This document shows positions 43,001-54,218 of a stretch of DNA of 64,000 bases, in pieces. The stretch spans positions 31,299,501 to 31,363,500 of the forward strand of contig CM049395.1 of the NCBI GenBank assembly GCA_026929865.2. The letters run 5' to 3'. The notes under the pieces are model-generated. The model did no database searches. It saw only the letters and a program-made list of their open reading frames with translations, and was not told the DNA's origin. Made by a program: the position numbers and the translations under genes. Each line of letters starts with the position of its first letter. Position 1 is the first letter of the stretch. This stretch comes from Hyperoplus lanceolatus. Lineage: Eukaryota; Chordata; Actinopteri; Uranoscopiformes; Ammodytidae.

Positions 43001-44800
43001 AAAGGATCTCAACTCTTTGAGGTTCTTGGGCCTTGGCCAGGTTTTTAAGGCTTCAATCTTCCCTGGATCTGTCTCAACTCCATTTTGTGACACAATGTGG
43101 CCCAGATATTTGACAGAAGTTTGGAAGAACTTGCATTTTTCTGGAGACAGTTTCAGTCCATACTCTTTCAGACGTTCAAGGACTTGTCGCAGTCGGGTTT
43201 CATGCTCCTCTAGAGTGTTCGAGAAGACTATGACGTCGTCAATGAAGACCAACACTTCCTTCCTGTTGAGATCACCCATGCACCTCTCCATCAGTCTCTG
43301 GAATGAGCTGGGCGCATTTGTTATCCCTTGGGGCATTCGGTTGAACTCCCAGAATCCGAGAGGGCACACAAATGCAGTTTTCTGCTTGTCAGCCTCTTCC
43401 ATTTCGATCTGGTAATAGCCCGACTTCAGGTCAAGGACTGAGAACCACTTTGAGCCAGTCATTACTGAGAACACTTCTTCCAGATTGGGCAATGCGTATG
43501 CGTCTTTTATTGTCTGGGAGTTGAGCTTTCTGAAGTCAATGCACAGGCGTACTGAGTTGTTCTTCTTTCGAACTACCACTATGGGTGATGCAAAGGGGGA
43601 TTCTGACTCGCGGATGATGCCGGCTGTTAGCAATTCTTGAAGGTGCTTTCGCACTGCATCCACATCCTGCGGGTGAATTGGTCTGGCTCTATGTTTGAAA
43701 GGAGTCTCATCACTTAGTTTGATGTGATGCTTCACTTTATCTGTATGACCAAAGTCAAGATCATTTTGAGCAAAGACTTCAGGCATGGAGTTCAACAGCG
43801 ATGTAACTTTGTCTTTCCATTCAGGTGATACAGGAGAGTCGCCAAAATCAAACTCCATCTTTGAATGGGCAGGTTCTGATTTGCTGTGATTGGGATTACT
43901 TGGGCTTGCGTTTTGCTCTTTTGCTATTATTTGTTGGATAGCATGCACCTCAGCTAGCACAGTCTTTGGGGGAATCACTATGTCGTTCTTTGTCTCGTTC
44001 TTTATCAGGACTGGTAGGTGAAAAGATCGTTTAGCAGGTAGGGTGTGTAAGCAGCTAGCCACCAGCAAACCACTGGGCAGCGAGGACTGTGTTGGTGGTT
44101 CCACGGTGACCCATTTTTCTGTGTGAGCTCTGTTCACATGGATTAGCCCATCTAGGACCACTGTGCAGCCTGCTGGAACAATTTCAGGTGTGTTTCCCAT
44201 TACTTTCACCCATCCAATGGCATCAGTACTTGCTTGCTTCTGTCTCACTTCAAGAATCTTTATAACAGCTTTGTAACCATTGAGTGCTGACTGAGGACGG
44301 CCAATGTTCTTTTCAGTGTAGTTTGAGTAGAGGACATCTAGTGAGTTGGTGCCAATGAGGATCTGGGGCATGTTAGTCATATCTGGAACCACTAGCGCTA
44401 ATGTTGGCACTTCAGTTTCAGTTCCTAGGAACTCTTTGGGAAAGGTCAGACTCAGCTCTACATATCCAAGGTAAGGCACAGCTTGTCCATTTGCTCCTTC
44501 AACTTCCAGCAGGTCATTCAGCGGTTTCATTGGATAGTTTGATAATTGATTCTTGTAGAATGACAGGGGGATTGTGGTGACTTGAGATCCGGTGTCTAAC
44601 AGACAATTTACTTCCTTTCCTCCAATAATAATCTGAGCTGTGCACTTTGTTCCCACGAGCCCCTTTGGCAGTTCGATGGATGATATTTCATGTTGAGCAG
44701 AGTTGTTAGTTATTTTTTCAATTTTCTTTGGGCGCGTTTCTCTCCTGTTAGTCTCTGTTTGCCCTTCAACAGCGACCTTCAGCAGTTTAACTGATCCCAC
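40058..44800 (-). CDS. Pol polyprotein (PR-RT-RH-IN) of the gypsy element
   Basis: 1580 codons without a stop. The frame is -1 relative to gag and has no ATG at its start, so it is probably made as a Gag-Pol fusion. Positions from the GTG at 44800: aspartic protease LLDTGSQV (69-72 DTGS); RT with FRKLNSQTIKDAYALPNLEE, LDLKSGYYQIEM and the active site VFIDDVIVFS (FIDD 519-522); RNase H with HTDAS (D691), E732 and TDSNP (D758); integrase zinc finger H985-x4-H990 with C1020-x2-C1023, and catalytic D1051, D1110, E1145 (D-x58-D-x34-E). The tail beyond integrase is acidic with repeats of the VEPERENLSEVEP type. All catalytic residues are present, so it looks enzymatically competent. Confidence 0.96.
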   Translation of the reverse strand: MGSVKLLKVAVEGQTETNRRETRPKKIEKITNNSAQHEISSIELPKGLVGTKCTAQIIIGGKEVNCLLDTGSQVTTIPLSFYKNQLSNYPMKPLNDLLEVEGANGQAVPYLGYVELSLTFPKEFLGTETEVPTLALVVPDMTNMPQILIGTNSLDVLYSNYTEKNIGRPQSALNGYKAVIKILEVRQKQASTDAIGWVKVMGNTPEIVPAGCTVVLDGLIHVNRAHTEKWVTVEPPTQSSLPSGLLVASCLHTLPAKRSFHLPVLIKNETKNDIVIPPKTVLAEVHAIQQIIAKEQNASPSNPNHSKSEPAHSKMEFDFGDSPVSPEWKDKVTSLLNSMPEVFAQNDLDFGHTDKVKHHIKLSDETPFKHRARPIHPQDVDAVRKHLQELLTAGIIRESESPFASPIVVVRKKNNSVRLCIDFRKLNSQTIKDAYALPNLEEVFSVMTGSKWFSVLDLKSGYYQIEMEEADKQKTAFVCPLGFWEFNRMPQGITNAPSSFQRLMERCMGDLNRKEVLVFIDDVIVFSNTLEEHETRLRQVLERLKEYGLKLSPEKCKFFQTSVKYLGHIVSQNGVETDPGKIEALKTWPRPKNLKELRSFLGFSGYYRRFIQDYSKITKPLNDLTSGYPPLRKSSSKVKEKSGPYFHPKECFGERWTVSCQQAFETLTEKLTSAPVLGFADPKTPYILHTDASTTGLGAALYQEQDGRKRAIAFASRGLTKSEAKYPAHKLEFLALKWAVTAKFSDYLYGTEFTVITDSNPLTYILTSAKLDATSYRWLSSLSTYSFKLQYRAGKQNQDADGLSRRPHGELTDDLLSQKERERIKQFTLHHLTDAEHTEVVLPKAVSAICERHHVHNTNADPRFSLPSVTLVESLALHSDALPNGFLAENDHGLPLIPHLSEDDLMEQQWADSDLRAVIEHLQSKEKPSPNLRRELPDIGLWLREWNRLEMRNGVLYRRRQDEGDIIYQLALPKDLRATVLKSLHDDLGHLGIERTIDLVRSRFYWPRMSMDVEEKIKTCERCVRRKTPQERAAPLVNIRTSRPLELVCMDFLSLEPDQSNTKDILVITDHFTKYAVAVPTPNQKAQTVAKCLWDNFLVHYGFPERLHSDQGQDFESHTIKELCRLAGIHKTRTTPYHPRGNPVERFNRTLLQMLGTLENKNKSHWKDFVKPMVHAYNCTKNDVTGFTPYELMFGRQPRLPVDLAFGLPAIKPPKSHSQYVHDLRSRLEESYKVATKNALKTADRNKRRFDKRVVDSTLETGDRVLVRNVRIRGKHKLADKWESDVHVVVKRAGDLPVYTVRPENKDGPLRTLHRDLLLPCGFLPVSRPDEPVAPKAVRRPRTRRSLDIENAEEPVDTRYLSDSEEDVAHHNTTRTRVEFETRILSNTGPVQLAERKSTNETQYNVVVPVELPPVPVEPTRDNLTEVEPERENLSEVEPDTEYSPEANPESESSPEVSEGVSEQASVIQESPKLPEFASSKVKETLPDHIHVSECDNGNPPSDIERKNYQPDEGNGNAGRSLRSNPAQPDRLHYHELGNPLTLVIQTLLQSLSVAFTTSLNGPNSTISPHLSLPRESHLQ

Positions 44801-46665
44801 TTGAGTTGCTTGTCTTTACACTGACGCCTCTTTTCTTCAACCAGGGCAGGATTTGGTTCACGTTCACAGCTTGGTGCAATATGCCCATCTTCACCACAAC
44901 GGAAACAGTACCAAGGACGAGGGCGGTTTGATGCCAGTCCACTAATACTGCGCTGCTCTGCTGTTCTCTGGTATGTGTTTTTGGTCAGGTGGGGGCTCTG
45001 CACTCCACACGTGGGGATTTGACTTTGGAGCTCAGCGATCTGCCTCTTTAAAGTAGTCATTTCAACTTCGGGACTGTCGATTGCACCTTTTTGAGGAGTA
45101 ATGTTCATTGATGCAACTTGAGCTTTGATTTCTTTGACTTGTCTCTTTAATTCATTTATCTCTGCTGATTCAGGATAGCTTGTCTTTGTCTTTGGTTGAT
45201 GAGGTGAGTGCAGAGTAGACATTTGGGATTGAAGATCTACAATTTGTCTTTTTAATGCATCAGTCTCAGCAGCTGCGGCGTCAGAGAATTCACAGGGGTT
45301 AACAGCTTGGCGGTGTGCTGCAGCTCGTGGCTTGAGAGGCACAGGAACTTGCTTTTGTAGACCAAGGTGTCTCCTCATCCGATCTTCCTTTGAGGCGTGT
45401 CTGTCCTCCTCCATCCTGATAAGGAACACCAGCTCGGCGAAAGGAGGAGGTTGTGTTTTTCTCTGTTCCAGTTGAAGGTCTGTAATCAAGTCATGGTTCC
45501 AACAGCCTCTGCAGAACTGTTTCAGAAGACTGCGATTTCTTTCCATTTCTGCAATACCACCTCTTCTGATTGCTGTGCTCAGGATAACTTGCAATCTGTG
45601 CAGGTAGCTTGAAGGCTTCTCACCATCGTTCTGCAGAGTGCTCATGAACTTGGCAACCAGGTCGTCTCCATCTTCCACTGAGCCGTAGACTGAGTCGAGG
45701 AGCTCAATGTACTCTGAAGGTGAGGCTTGAGGAGTGAGCTGCCTGATAACATCTGTGGCCGGAGGCAGTAAACTGTGTAATATTTTCTGTGTTCTGTGTA
45801 AGTCAGAGATGGATGGATCAGTCATCAAGAATTCAACACTTGCACGCCAGGTGTCGTAGTCTGGTTCACTGTTTGGACGTGGACTTTTCCCTGAGAACAC
45901 TCGAAGGTGGAAAGAGACTTTCTGGTGTGACGTGGCAACATCATTCTTTACAATGTGCTCAACAATCATTTTTTGGACATTCGGGGGATTTACATCACTC
46001 ACAGTGAAGACTGGGTGGGTCTTGACAGCAGCATCTCCTCCTGCAAAGTTGTGGTGTGCAGTGTACATTTCTGGTCCCTTGGCTGGGTTTTTAGAATCAG
46101 GGTTCCACAAGGGTGAAGCCTGCGGTGAATGTGTGGTAGTAATGGGCACTACAGGTTTACAGTGGGCATCAGCCGATGTGGACTTTTCACTTTCTTTGCT
46201 GTGGGTAATTTTTTCTGTTGCGTGTGCCGTTTGTGCAGGGGAGCTTGTCTCTCCCTGTGTTATCATCTTCTTGAGCTCCTCCTGGAGCATATCTTGAAAA
46301 GATCTCCCACTGGCTCTAGCAATGTTTTGCAACACTTCAAGATATCCCTTGGTGGCGCTACTGCTGGCATCAAGTGTATTGACACTTTCTAGAGCATTCA
46401 CTGTGAGAATGACTTCTGCATCATGGGGGGTCTTGTAGGTTAAGGGCAGTAGGGGTCTTAATGTTAGCATGGCAGAGCTCTCTTGAAACTCAATTATCAC
46501 ATGGTGATGGAATTCAGAGGTTGGATCATCAATTAACAAGTGGCGATTTATGGGGCCATGAGTCTCTAAATCTTCTTCAATTTCTTTATCCAAGTTAGTG
46601 TTTGTGATGCCACTAATAATGACTGAGTTGGGGACATCTACTTTTTCAATGTTCACTATTTCCAT
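44779..46665 (-). CDS. Gag polyprotein, PNMA-like, of the gypsy element
   Basis: 628 aa if started at the Met of MEIVNIEKVDVPNSVIISGI. An upstream in-frame ATG at 46797 lies inside the LTR and is less likely. The N-terminal segment (VIISGITNTNLDKEIEEDL) resembles the N-terminal domain of vertebrate PNMA proteins. A capsid-like region follows (HRTQKILHSLLPPATDVIRQ; SYLHRLQVILSTAIRRGGI), again PNMA-like. Three coiled-coil-type repeats then occur (LKRQIVDLQSQ, LKRQVKEIKAQ, LKRQIAELQSQ). The zinc knuckle CFRCGEDGHIAPSC (C-x2-C-x4-H-x4-C) lies about 40 residues from the end. The C-terminus overlaps pol by 22 nt in another frame. Role: capsid assembly and RNA packaging. Confidence 0.92.
   Translation of the reverse strand: MEIVNIEKVDVPNSVIISGITNTNLDKEIEEDLETHGPINRHLLIDDPTSEFHHHVIIEFQESSAMLTLRPLLPLTYKTPHDAEVILTVNALESVNTLDASSSATKGYLEVLQNIARASGRSFQDMLQEELKKMITQGETSSPAQTAHATEKITHSKESEKSTSADAHCKPVVPITTTHSPQASPLWNPDSKNPAKGPEMYTAHHNFAGGDAAVKTHPVFTVSDVNPPNVQKMIVEHIVKNDVATSHQKVSFHLRVFSGKSPRPNSEPDYDTWRASVEFLMTDPSISDLHRTQKILHSLLPPATDVIRQLTPQASPSEYIELLDSVYGSVEDGDDLVAKFMSTLQNDGEKPSSYLHRLQVILSTAIRRGGIAEMERNRSLLKQFCRGCWNHDLITDLQLEQRKTQPPPFAELVFLIRMEEDRHASKEDRMRRHLGLQKQVPVPLKPRAAAHRQAVNPCEFSDAAAAETDALKRQIVDLQSQMSTLHSPHQPKTKTSYPESAEINELKRQVKEIKAQVASMNITPQKGAIDSPEVEMTTLKRQIAELQSQIPTCGVQSPHLTKNTYQRTAEQRSISGLASNRPRPWYCFRCGEDGHIAPSCEREPNPALVEEKRRQCKDKQLKWDQLNC
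44785..44791 (-). promoter_or_regulatory. Candidate -1 ribosomal frameshift site GTTAAAC
   Basis: On the - strand gag reads CAG TTA AAC TGC TGA. Slipping back one base after AAC puts ribosomes into CTG CTG AAG, the pol frame. GTTAAAC is a known, non-canonical slippery heptamer (used in equine arteritis virus). It lies one codon before the gag stop (44779-44781). I did not find a convincing downstream pseudoknot by eye. Confidence 0.6.
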
Positions 46666-46762
46666 TTTAAGTTTTGAAAATAAAATGTTATTTTTTCGTT
46701 TTTTAGTGTGGTCACTCTTGGTGCAAACACGATATCTCTCCTGGCTAGCTCGCCAAAGTTTA

Positions 46763-48142
46763 TGTAACCGGTACCTGGTGTCTTTTAATAAACACAACTA
46801 CTAGTATACAATCAAAAATCAATATATGGGCTAATCACCAGAAGATTCTAGGGTTCGTAAAAGGAGAGATATGGTACTGTCTGCACAAGAAATGACACAC
46901 GGAAACAATAGATATATATTTCAAAGGTAAGAGAATGTCTGTTTCTTTTTTCTTATTTTCAATGCTGTTTTTATCTCTTACCTTTTGGTTTTATTTAAAA
47001 GTAGAAAAATGATTAACAGAACAATAATGTAGAATATAAAATGATTTAAAAATAAAATTATCACAAATACCTTTCCTATACCCTTAATTTATGTCACCTT
47101 TCCTGGTTTCATTTACTCTAATTTATTCCTGTAGTAAGTACTTTTAATTAATTTGTCATCTATTTAGTTTTTATTATTTATGGCCACTTTTCTTATTTAT
47201 TATCAAGATATCTATGTTTAGTTTTATATTTATATTATCTAATTATTATTAATTACTTTATGGCCACTTCTCTTAATTAATAAGAATGTTATCTATATTT
47301 AGGTTGCTATTTATTTATTTATTATATACTCTCACTGAAACCAGGAAGTTTTTACTATTAAAACACCTTGCTCTTAGGCAAAAAAACTCTGGAAAAGAGT
47401 CAACCCTTTCAAAATAAAATACAGAAAACAGATTTCAAAATACCTCTGAATACTTAAAAAATCCCTAAGTAACACATTTCAATGACACAGTAAAAATAAG
47501 ATAAGCCTACTCTAAGGGTTTGAATTCTAAATACATCAAAGTCTCTGGTCACTACAATGCTGCAGAAAGGAGTTGCCTTATTCTGGGTCCAAAAGGATCG
47601 CTTTGATGGGGTAGCTCGCCAGTCTGCACACCACTGCGGGACTCCAGGGAGGGCGAGAAGGATGCAGACGTTCCGATCCACACAAAAAAACCCGCCAAGG
47701 GTTTCGAAATCGCTGTGCGGGCTTTTCGGGACTTTAATGACGGGGGAATCTCTGTTTCTTTGGCCAACTGTTTAAAAATAGTTGTTAACGGTCTTCTCTT
47801 CTGTGGCTCGTCCCGAAAAGGAAGAATCACCGTAGCTGCCGTCTACTGACGGTTAGAAGAGGCGGGTCTAATTTCTTATTGGCTACTGAGCCAGAACAGT
47901 TGCCAAGCGATCTTTTTAATTGACAGGTGATTAAACAAATCACACCATATTAATCAGAAAACCATCAAATAAATGCACATTGCAATACTTTTCTCTTATA
48001 TCTCTATCAGTTTTTTTTTTTGTGTCACTATTTAAAACGACAATATACACAACTATGTATTTCCCACTGACAAGTAACAACTATTCTATGGGTTTTGATT
48101 AAATTCTGATTAAATTAAAAGGTGTTATGTAACCCTGGGTTA
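46763..48142 (-). repeat. 5' LTR of the gypsy element
   Basis: Copy of 38621-40005, 1380 bp. Differences seen are A7 instead of A8 near 47688, CCCGCC instead of CCCGGCC just after it, one base missing in GGTCTTCTCTTCTG near 47794, and loss of the terminal CA. It should hold the promoter for the - strand transcript; I could not place a TATA box with confidence. Confidence 0.92.
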
Positions 48143-48144
48143 AT

Positions 48145-48830
48145 ATTATTATAAATTATAGCCCCAGTTTTTTTTAATTGAACCCATTTCCACAGGCTGG
48201 CCACAGATGACAGTGTTCTCGGTGGGATGGGGGCCACGTCAGAAATCTATACAGAGCTCTTTAGTTTTAGAGATGTGAAGCTCGAGGAACGCATCATTGC
48301 AGCAGGTCAGGAAGTCCTCTGTAACCTGGCCATGCACAGTCTCATCGTTGTTGAGTAGGCTGACAATGACCGAGTCATCCGCGTATTTGATGATGAAACG
48401 GTTGTCGTGGTTACTGCGACAGTCATCAGTATATAAAATAAACAAAAGAGCAGAGAGAACACAGCCCTGTGGCGAACCAGTGGAGGTGGACAGAAGACTA
48501 GACACTGTTGTGTTCACCTTAACACTTTGGGATCTTTTAGTTAAAAAAACCAGTACCCAACCCACTAAACAAGGATCTAGGCTAAAGATGTTAACTAGCT
48601 TCTCAACGAGAACATGAGGCTGGATCGTATTAAAAGCAGAGGAGAAATCAACAAAAAGTAGCCTGGCATGCTTCTTACTGCCTTCAAGGTGTTTAAAAAG
48701 CAGATTGAGAAGAGTAGCAGTTGTGTCCTGGACGCAACTGCTACCTGCTTCCTGCTCCTGCAGATCCTCTGAAGGAGCACGAAGGGAGGGGCGATTTGTT
48801 TTGGAGGTCAGTTCAAATATCAACAAGCTT
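48145..48830 (-). mobile_element. LINE fragment (L2/CR1/Rex-like) with reverse transcriptase
   Basis: The - strand frame at 48239-48826 (195 codons) reads LLFVDFSSAFNTIQPHVLVE, STGSPQGCVLSALLFILYTD and IIKYADDSVIVSLL, the central RT motifs of non-LTR elements including the YADD active site. It continues out of frame toward 48150 and stops at the gypsy LTR. It is only part of an RT domain, 5'-truncated and interrupted, so not mobile. Confidence 0.88.
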
Positions 48831-50040
48831 TATTTGGTATGGCTTAGTCCACCTTTAATCGTTGCACAGCACTATGAAAAGCATTGGCGAAGTGTTCATT
48901 CATCAGTTGTTGGGGTATCCTATTACTAACTGAAGTGTCGGTCAAGTAGTTAATTACATGAAAGTTAGTTGAACATAGATGTCTGCCCCAAATGTTATAA
49001 TCAATCTAATAGCTGAACCAATGACCAGTTGACTTTCCCCCCAAATGTTATGCTAGGGATGAGTTTCGTAGGAACACCAGGTCACTGTAACAACAACAAC
49101 AACAAAAAAACTCAGTCACCATACAGTGTAAATGCTTTTGGTATTTTTAGCATGCTGGGACTCAGATGGCAGCACTGGCACACCTCTGGTGTTGTGTTTC
49201 CAGTGACTAAAATAGCTTCATCCCACACAACGGGAGAAGGATCAGAGCTGAGCAGGCTTAGATAAACCTCATTCCCAAAACAGGAGGAGGTACAGCGTCA
49301 CCATCTGACTGTTGTGGTCTGCCTCGTAAAATGGAGGCTCGGACATGGTTGTTATGGTTTTGGCTTTTTGTTCACATGCTCTTGTGTTATCCTCGGCCAA
49401 CAAGTTCAAAACACATTTCTGCTCAGTTGGACCGTCTGTCAGGAATAAGCGAGTCACGGATGACTTTGTGTTTGTGATTTTCAATGGGTCAATGTTAAGT
49501 TACCCTTTACGTGCACACCCACCTACTGCAGTGAATTTGATTGACTCCTGCAGCTGTATTTGGAGGCCTATGGATGTTTGCACTGACATTTCTATATTTC
49601 TTAGCTACCGTGCCACTCATATAAACATAGCTTATCTGCTGCATCTGTGCAACCTCATACCAAGAAGTGTTTATCTATGTGTGGGTGTGATTTATTGTAG
49701 CCCACATACGTCAATATACAGCGTGCGTTACAGGAGGCAGCCTGTGCTGGAGCGTGAGGTTTACTGGACTTCACACATGAAGGAGAGACACAGAGTTAAC
49801 GTCAGCCTGTACAGAGGCAGCAGATGTTTCCTGTCCGTTCACCTTGTTTAGGTCTAAAGGCTTACAAGTCAGTGTAAATTTACAGGGAAAGGCCTCATTG
49901 TTTACTACCTCAGTGTGTAGGTTTCCTCCAATGTCACTTATCCTGGAGATGTTTATATACAGGTGTGTGGTTCAGTTTCACAAATGTTTGACCAACATCT
50001 AAATCTAAAAAAATTACCCCACAGTACAAATTATTTACAA
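48831..50040. other. Intergenic, no gene seen
   Basis: Includes a short (AAC)n at 49090-49103. The 168-codon frame at 49345-49851 (+) has no recognisable motif and no codon or splice support, so I do not call it a gene. Confidence 0.55.
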
Positions 50041-50044
50041 GGCT

Positions 50045-51177
<1,133 letters not shown>

Positions 51178-51387
51178 ACAATTATGACTAGGTGAAATAA
51201 TTATTTTCTTTCACAAATAAAAACACATGTGACCTTATATTAAAGGTGAAGTGAGCGATATATTTATGTTAATATATGTGTTAAATAGCTCTATATTCAT
51301 ACAGTGATAACTTATATAGTGTGCACGTTTCATACCTCCACTCTCTCAGTCACTAGCTCTTCATGTAATCATCAAATTAAATTTTTC

Positions 51388-51702
51388 GGGGATCCCGAAA
51401 GTGGTATCCAATCAGAAGAGAGAACGCTACAAACCGGCACCCGTCTCACTGCCGGTGCACCCGCAGAGCGACAGATGGGTGAATGTGTATGCGTCTACAA
51501 TGGCGAAGCAGGGAAAAATCCTTCCCAATGTCTGTTTTGATGGTTTTTATCATGTTTTATCACCCTTATGGATCTGAGATGATGCTAGATAAATTGCTGC
51601 TTGAAGACCGCAGTGCATTAATGTGGTGACGTAGGGACGAGGGAGGTGACCGCTAACTGCACTCACTGACAGGAAGTTAGCTAAAAGAACCATTCCGCTT
51701 AC
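51388..51702. repeat. Dispersed repeat, copy B
   Basis: Second copy of the element at 14733-15025. It shares CCAATCAGAAGAGAGAA, CGGCACCCGTCTCACTGCCG, ATGGATCTGAGATGATGCTA and CACTGACAGGAAGTTAGCTA. It is about 20 bp longer, with an extra GTATGCGTCTACAATGGCG. Confidence 0.75.
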
Positions 51703-53582
51703 AGCAACTTTAATAAATAACTATGATGCTACCGTGAGCTACGAGAAAAGTACTGGACAAAATTGAGTTGATGGTGAATGTCCTCATTGTGAGGCACAGT
51801 CCTCACAGTGAGTATCCACTCCAGTTTTATAATGGATTGTGGCGAGTGTTCATTATTATATTACATTTTAATATATCAATACAGATTCAGTGTCATATCC
51901 TTAGTCCAGTGGTTGTGGGGGCCAATATGGTATGGTTCAAGTAAATACCCTTACACACATCATTATATCATCCATCATACACAACATCCTTCTAAACATG
52001 GAGAATTCCATATAATTCATTCACAGACTGTTGCTGTCTTTTGTTGTGGGAAGGAGATTATGGTTTCATAACTGATGTGGATCACAACACCAACTATGAG
52101 GTTTTTCTGGACTGCATCCAGATGCAACATCAGGTTTTCACAGTGCCAAATGTGGTCTCTAAAACCAAAAATACCCCTGGGGACATTATAACAAGACACA
52201 ATTTGTTGGACCATTGAAATTAATTTGCAAATATCCAAGAATGTGGTGGGAAAAGTAAAACACTTATTCATACCGTTGCTTAGAACATACAGTTGATAAC
52301 AGCATGTGTTTGGTTTCAAAACTCTTGTCGCAGATGTCCATCCTGTTTAACAGTATCCAAACACTCCAGTAAATGTAGAGCATGGTATTTACAAGATGTT
52401 TAAAGTGGCTTTGTGTGTGTGTGTTATTTTCTCCTACGGGAAAGTGGTTGGTAAAAATGCCACGTGGTTGCATGTAATGAATGCCTCTTATTGTAAAATA
52501 ACAACACATAGCATCATGGCTGACTCAAGTCCTGACGTAATTTGCTCTTAGTTTTCTTCCAGCAGTAAAGCCAAGTTGTAGTTCTCTTTGTTCTTTTATA
52601 TTATGAACTTTATGAACCCTTACAGCCTCCGCAAGTGCCTTGCTACATCATTCTTCTCGAGCCATTAAGCCAGGGCTACATCCAAAACATGTCGTAACAT
52701 CACATCCATGTATACAGTAATGAGTTGCCCAGGTGACGAACGAAAAGCTTGAGCTAAAAGCAGGAAGTGCCTGCAGGGTCTTTTGAAGACTTTCAGGCTT
52801 TCAAATGATAAAAGCCTGTCATGACATCCAGTGGGCACATATACCTCCACTTCAAATACCACCCAAGAAGCATATTGGGATTGTGCCATTTTGTTGCATA
52901 CGTATGTAGACAATCACGGAATTCTCTAGTTCATACTCTATTTAATACACTCTTCTTCTTTTATGTCTTGACGTTTTTCATCTCAACCACACGTCAGGAG
53001 CAACATGATTTCAATCAAACTCAAGAGTATCTCTGGGTTCATTTGTGGGTTTATTTGGTGTACAGGCATCCCCATAATCTTGTGGTGACTAAATGATATG
53101 CTGTTCCAGACAATTAATATTTATTTTCCAATGCTTGATGGCACTCTACCATATTTCAATCTCCAGTCTGTGTTGCCCAGACTCGCATGTTGTCTTGTTG
53201 CAGACACAGTTTAAGTTGTGCAAACATGCAAAGAGTAAAATTGCACTCTTAATGTATATCAAAGCTTTAAGTATTGCCTCTATTCTGTTACTGAACATAG
53301 TGTAAAATAACCTGCTTACATACAGTGATGTTATTCATCCAGTGCATAACAGCTGACGTGCAAACGTTCTGTACTCTTTATACTGATACTGTTTGTAATT
53401 ATTTAATGGCTATGTGTTTCACACTTAATGTTTTGTACTCCTCCATTCCATGTTGTACGATTAGAAGACATACTAGTGGAATAATAAGTCAAAACAATAA
53501 AAGGAAAAACAGTCCAAATGAGAAAGCCAACCAGTAGTCCTCTTGGCTCTGTGTAAAGAGACGAGACACAAACAAAAAAAAG
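51703..53582. other. Intergenic, no gene seen
   Basis: AT-rich, no exon or repeat structure recognised. Confidence 0.55.
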
Positions 53583-54218
53583 GGTAACACTTTACAATAA
53601 GGTACACAAAATTGTAGTAGCTACTACATACCTACTACATAGTTTTTTTTTTTTTGCGCTACCTATGTGTTAGGTAGCACATAGGGTTTTTTTTTTTGTG
53701 CTACCTATGTGTTAGGTAGCACAAAAAAAAAAAACCCTATGTGTTACCTACTACATATTTTTTTTTTCTTGCGCTACCTATGTGTTAGGTAGCACAAAAA
53801 AAAAAACCCCTATGTGTTACCTACTACATAGTTTTTTTTTTTGCGCTACCTATGTGTTAGGTAGCACAAAAAAAAAACCCTATGTGTTACCTACTACATA
53901 GTTTTTTTTTTTGCGCTACCTATGTGTTAGGTAGCACAAAAAAAAAACCCTATGTGCTACCTAACACATAGGGTTTTTTTTTTTGTGCTACCTAACACAT
54001 AGGTAGCGCAAAAAAAAAACTATGTAGTAGGTAACACATAGGGGTTTTTTTTTTGTGCTACCTAACACATAGGTAGCACAAAAAAAAACTATGTAGTAGA
54101 TAACACATAGGGTTTTTTTTTTGTGCTACCTAACACATAGGTAGCGCAAAAAAAAAAACTATGTAGTAGGTATGTAGTAGCTACTACAATTTTGTGTACC
54201 TTATTGTAAAGTGTTACC
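53583..54218. mobile_element. 636-bp palindromic MITE with internal palindromic repeat array
   Basis: The ends GGTAACACTTTACAATAAGG and CCTTATTGTAAAGTGTTACC are perfect inverted repeats continuing for about 60 bp. Inside, a unit GCTACCTATGTGTTAGGTAGC (itself palindromic), separated by A/T runs and CTATGTGTTACCTACTACATAG, occurs about five times in one orientation and then three to four times inverted. Flanks are A7-8/G runs, compatible with an 8-bp hAT-like duplication but not decisive. GGTAACACTTTA termini are common among fish MITEs. Confidence 0.88.

Larger units (their letters stand above)
38621..48142 (-). mobile_element. Complete Ty3/gypsy LTR retrotransposon (9.5 kb)
   Basis: Two direct LTRs of about 1.38 kb frame uninterrupted gag and pol on the - strand. 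A purine tract AGGAGGGGAGGA (complement at 40006-40017) directly precedes the 3' LTR. Pol order is protease, RT, RNase H, integrase, the Ty3/gypsy order. There is no envelope gene. The LTRs differ at only three single-base indels that I could find, so the insertion is very recent. The outer end of the 5' LTR lacks the terminal CA (+ strand sense), and no clean target duplication is visible. Confidence 0.95.

Noticed and set aside
40297..46804. Numerous + strand frames of 60-130 codons
   Set aside because: Antisense shadows of gag and pol.
49345..49851. 168-codon + strand frame
   Set aside because: No motif, Cys/Ser/Tyr-rich random-like composition, no splice or promoter support.
53640..54175. 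CRISPR-like array of repeated 21-bp units
   Set aside because: Spacers are homopolymer runs rather than unique sequence, the array is symmetrical, and the DNA is from a fish.
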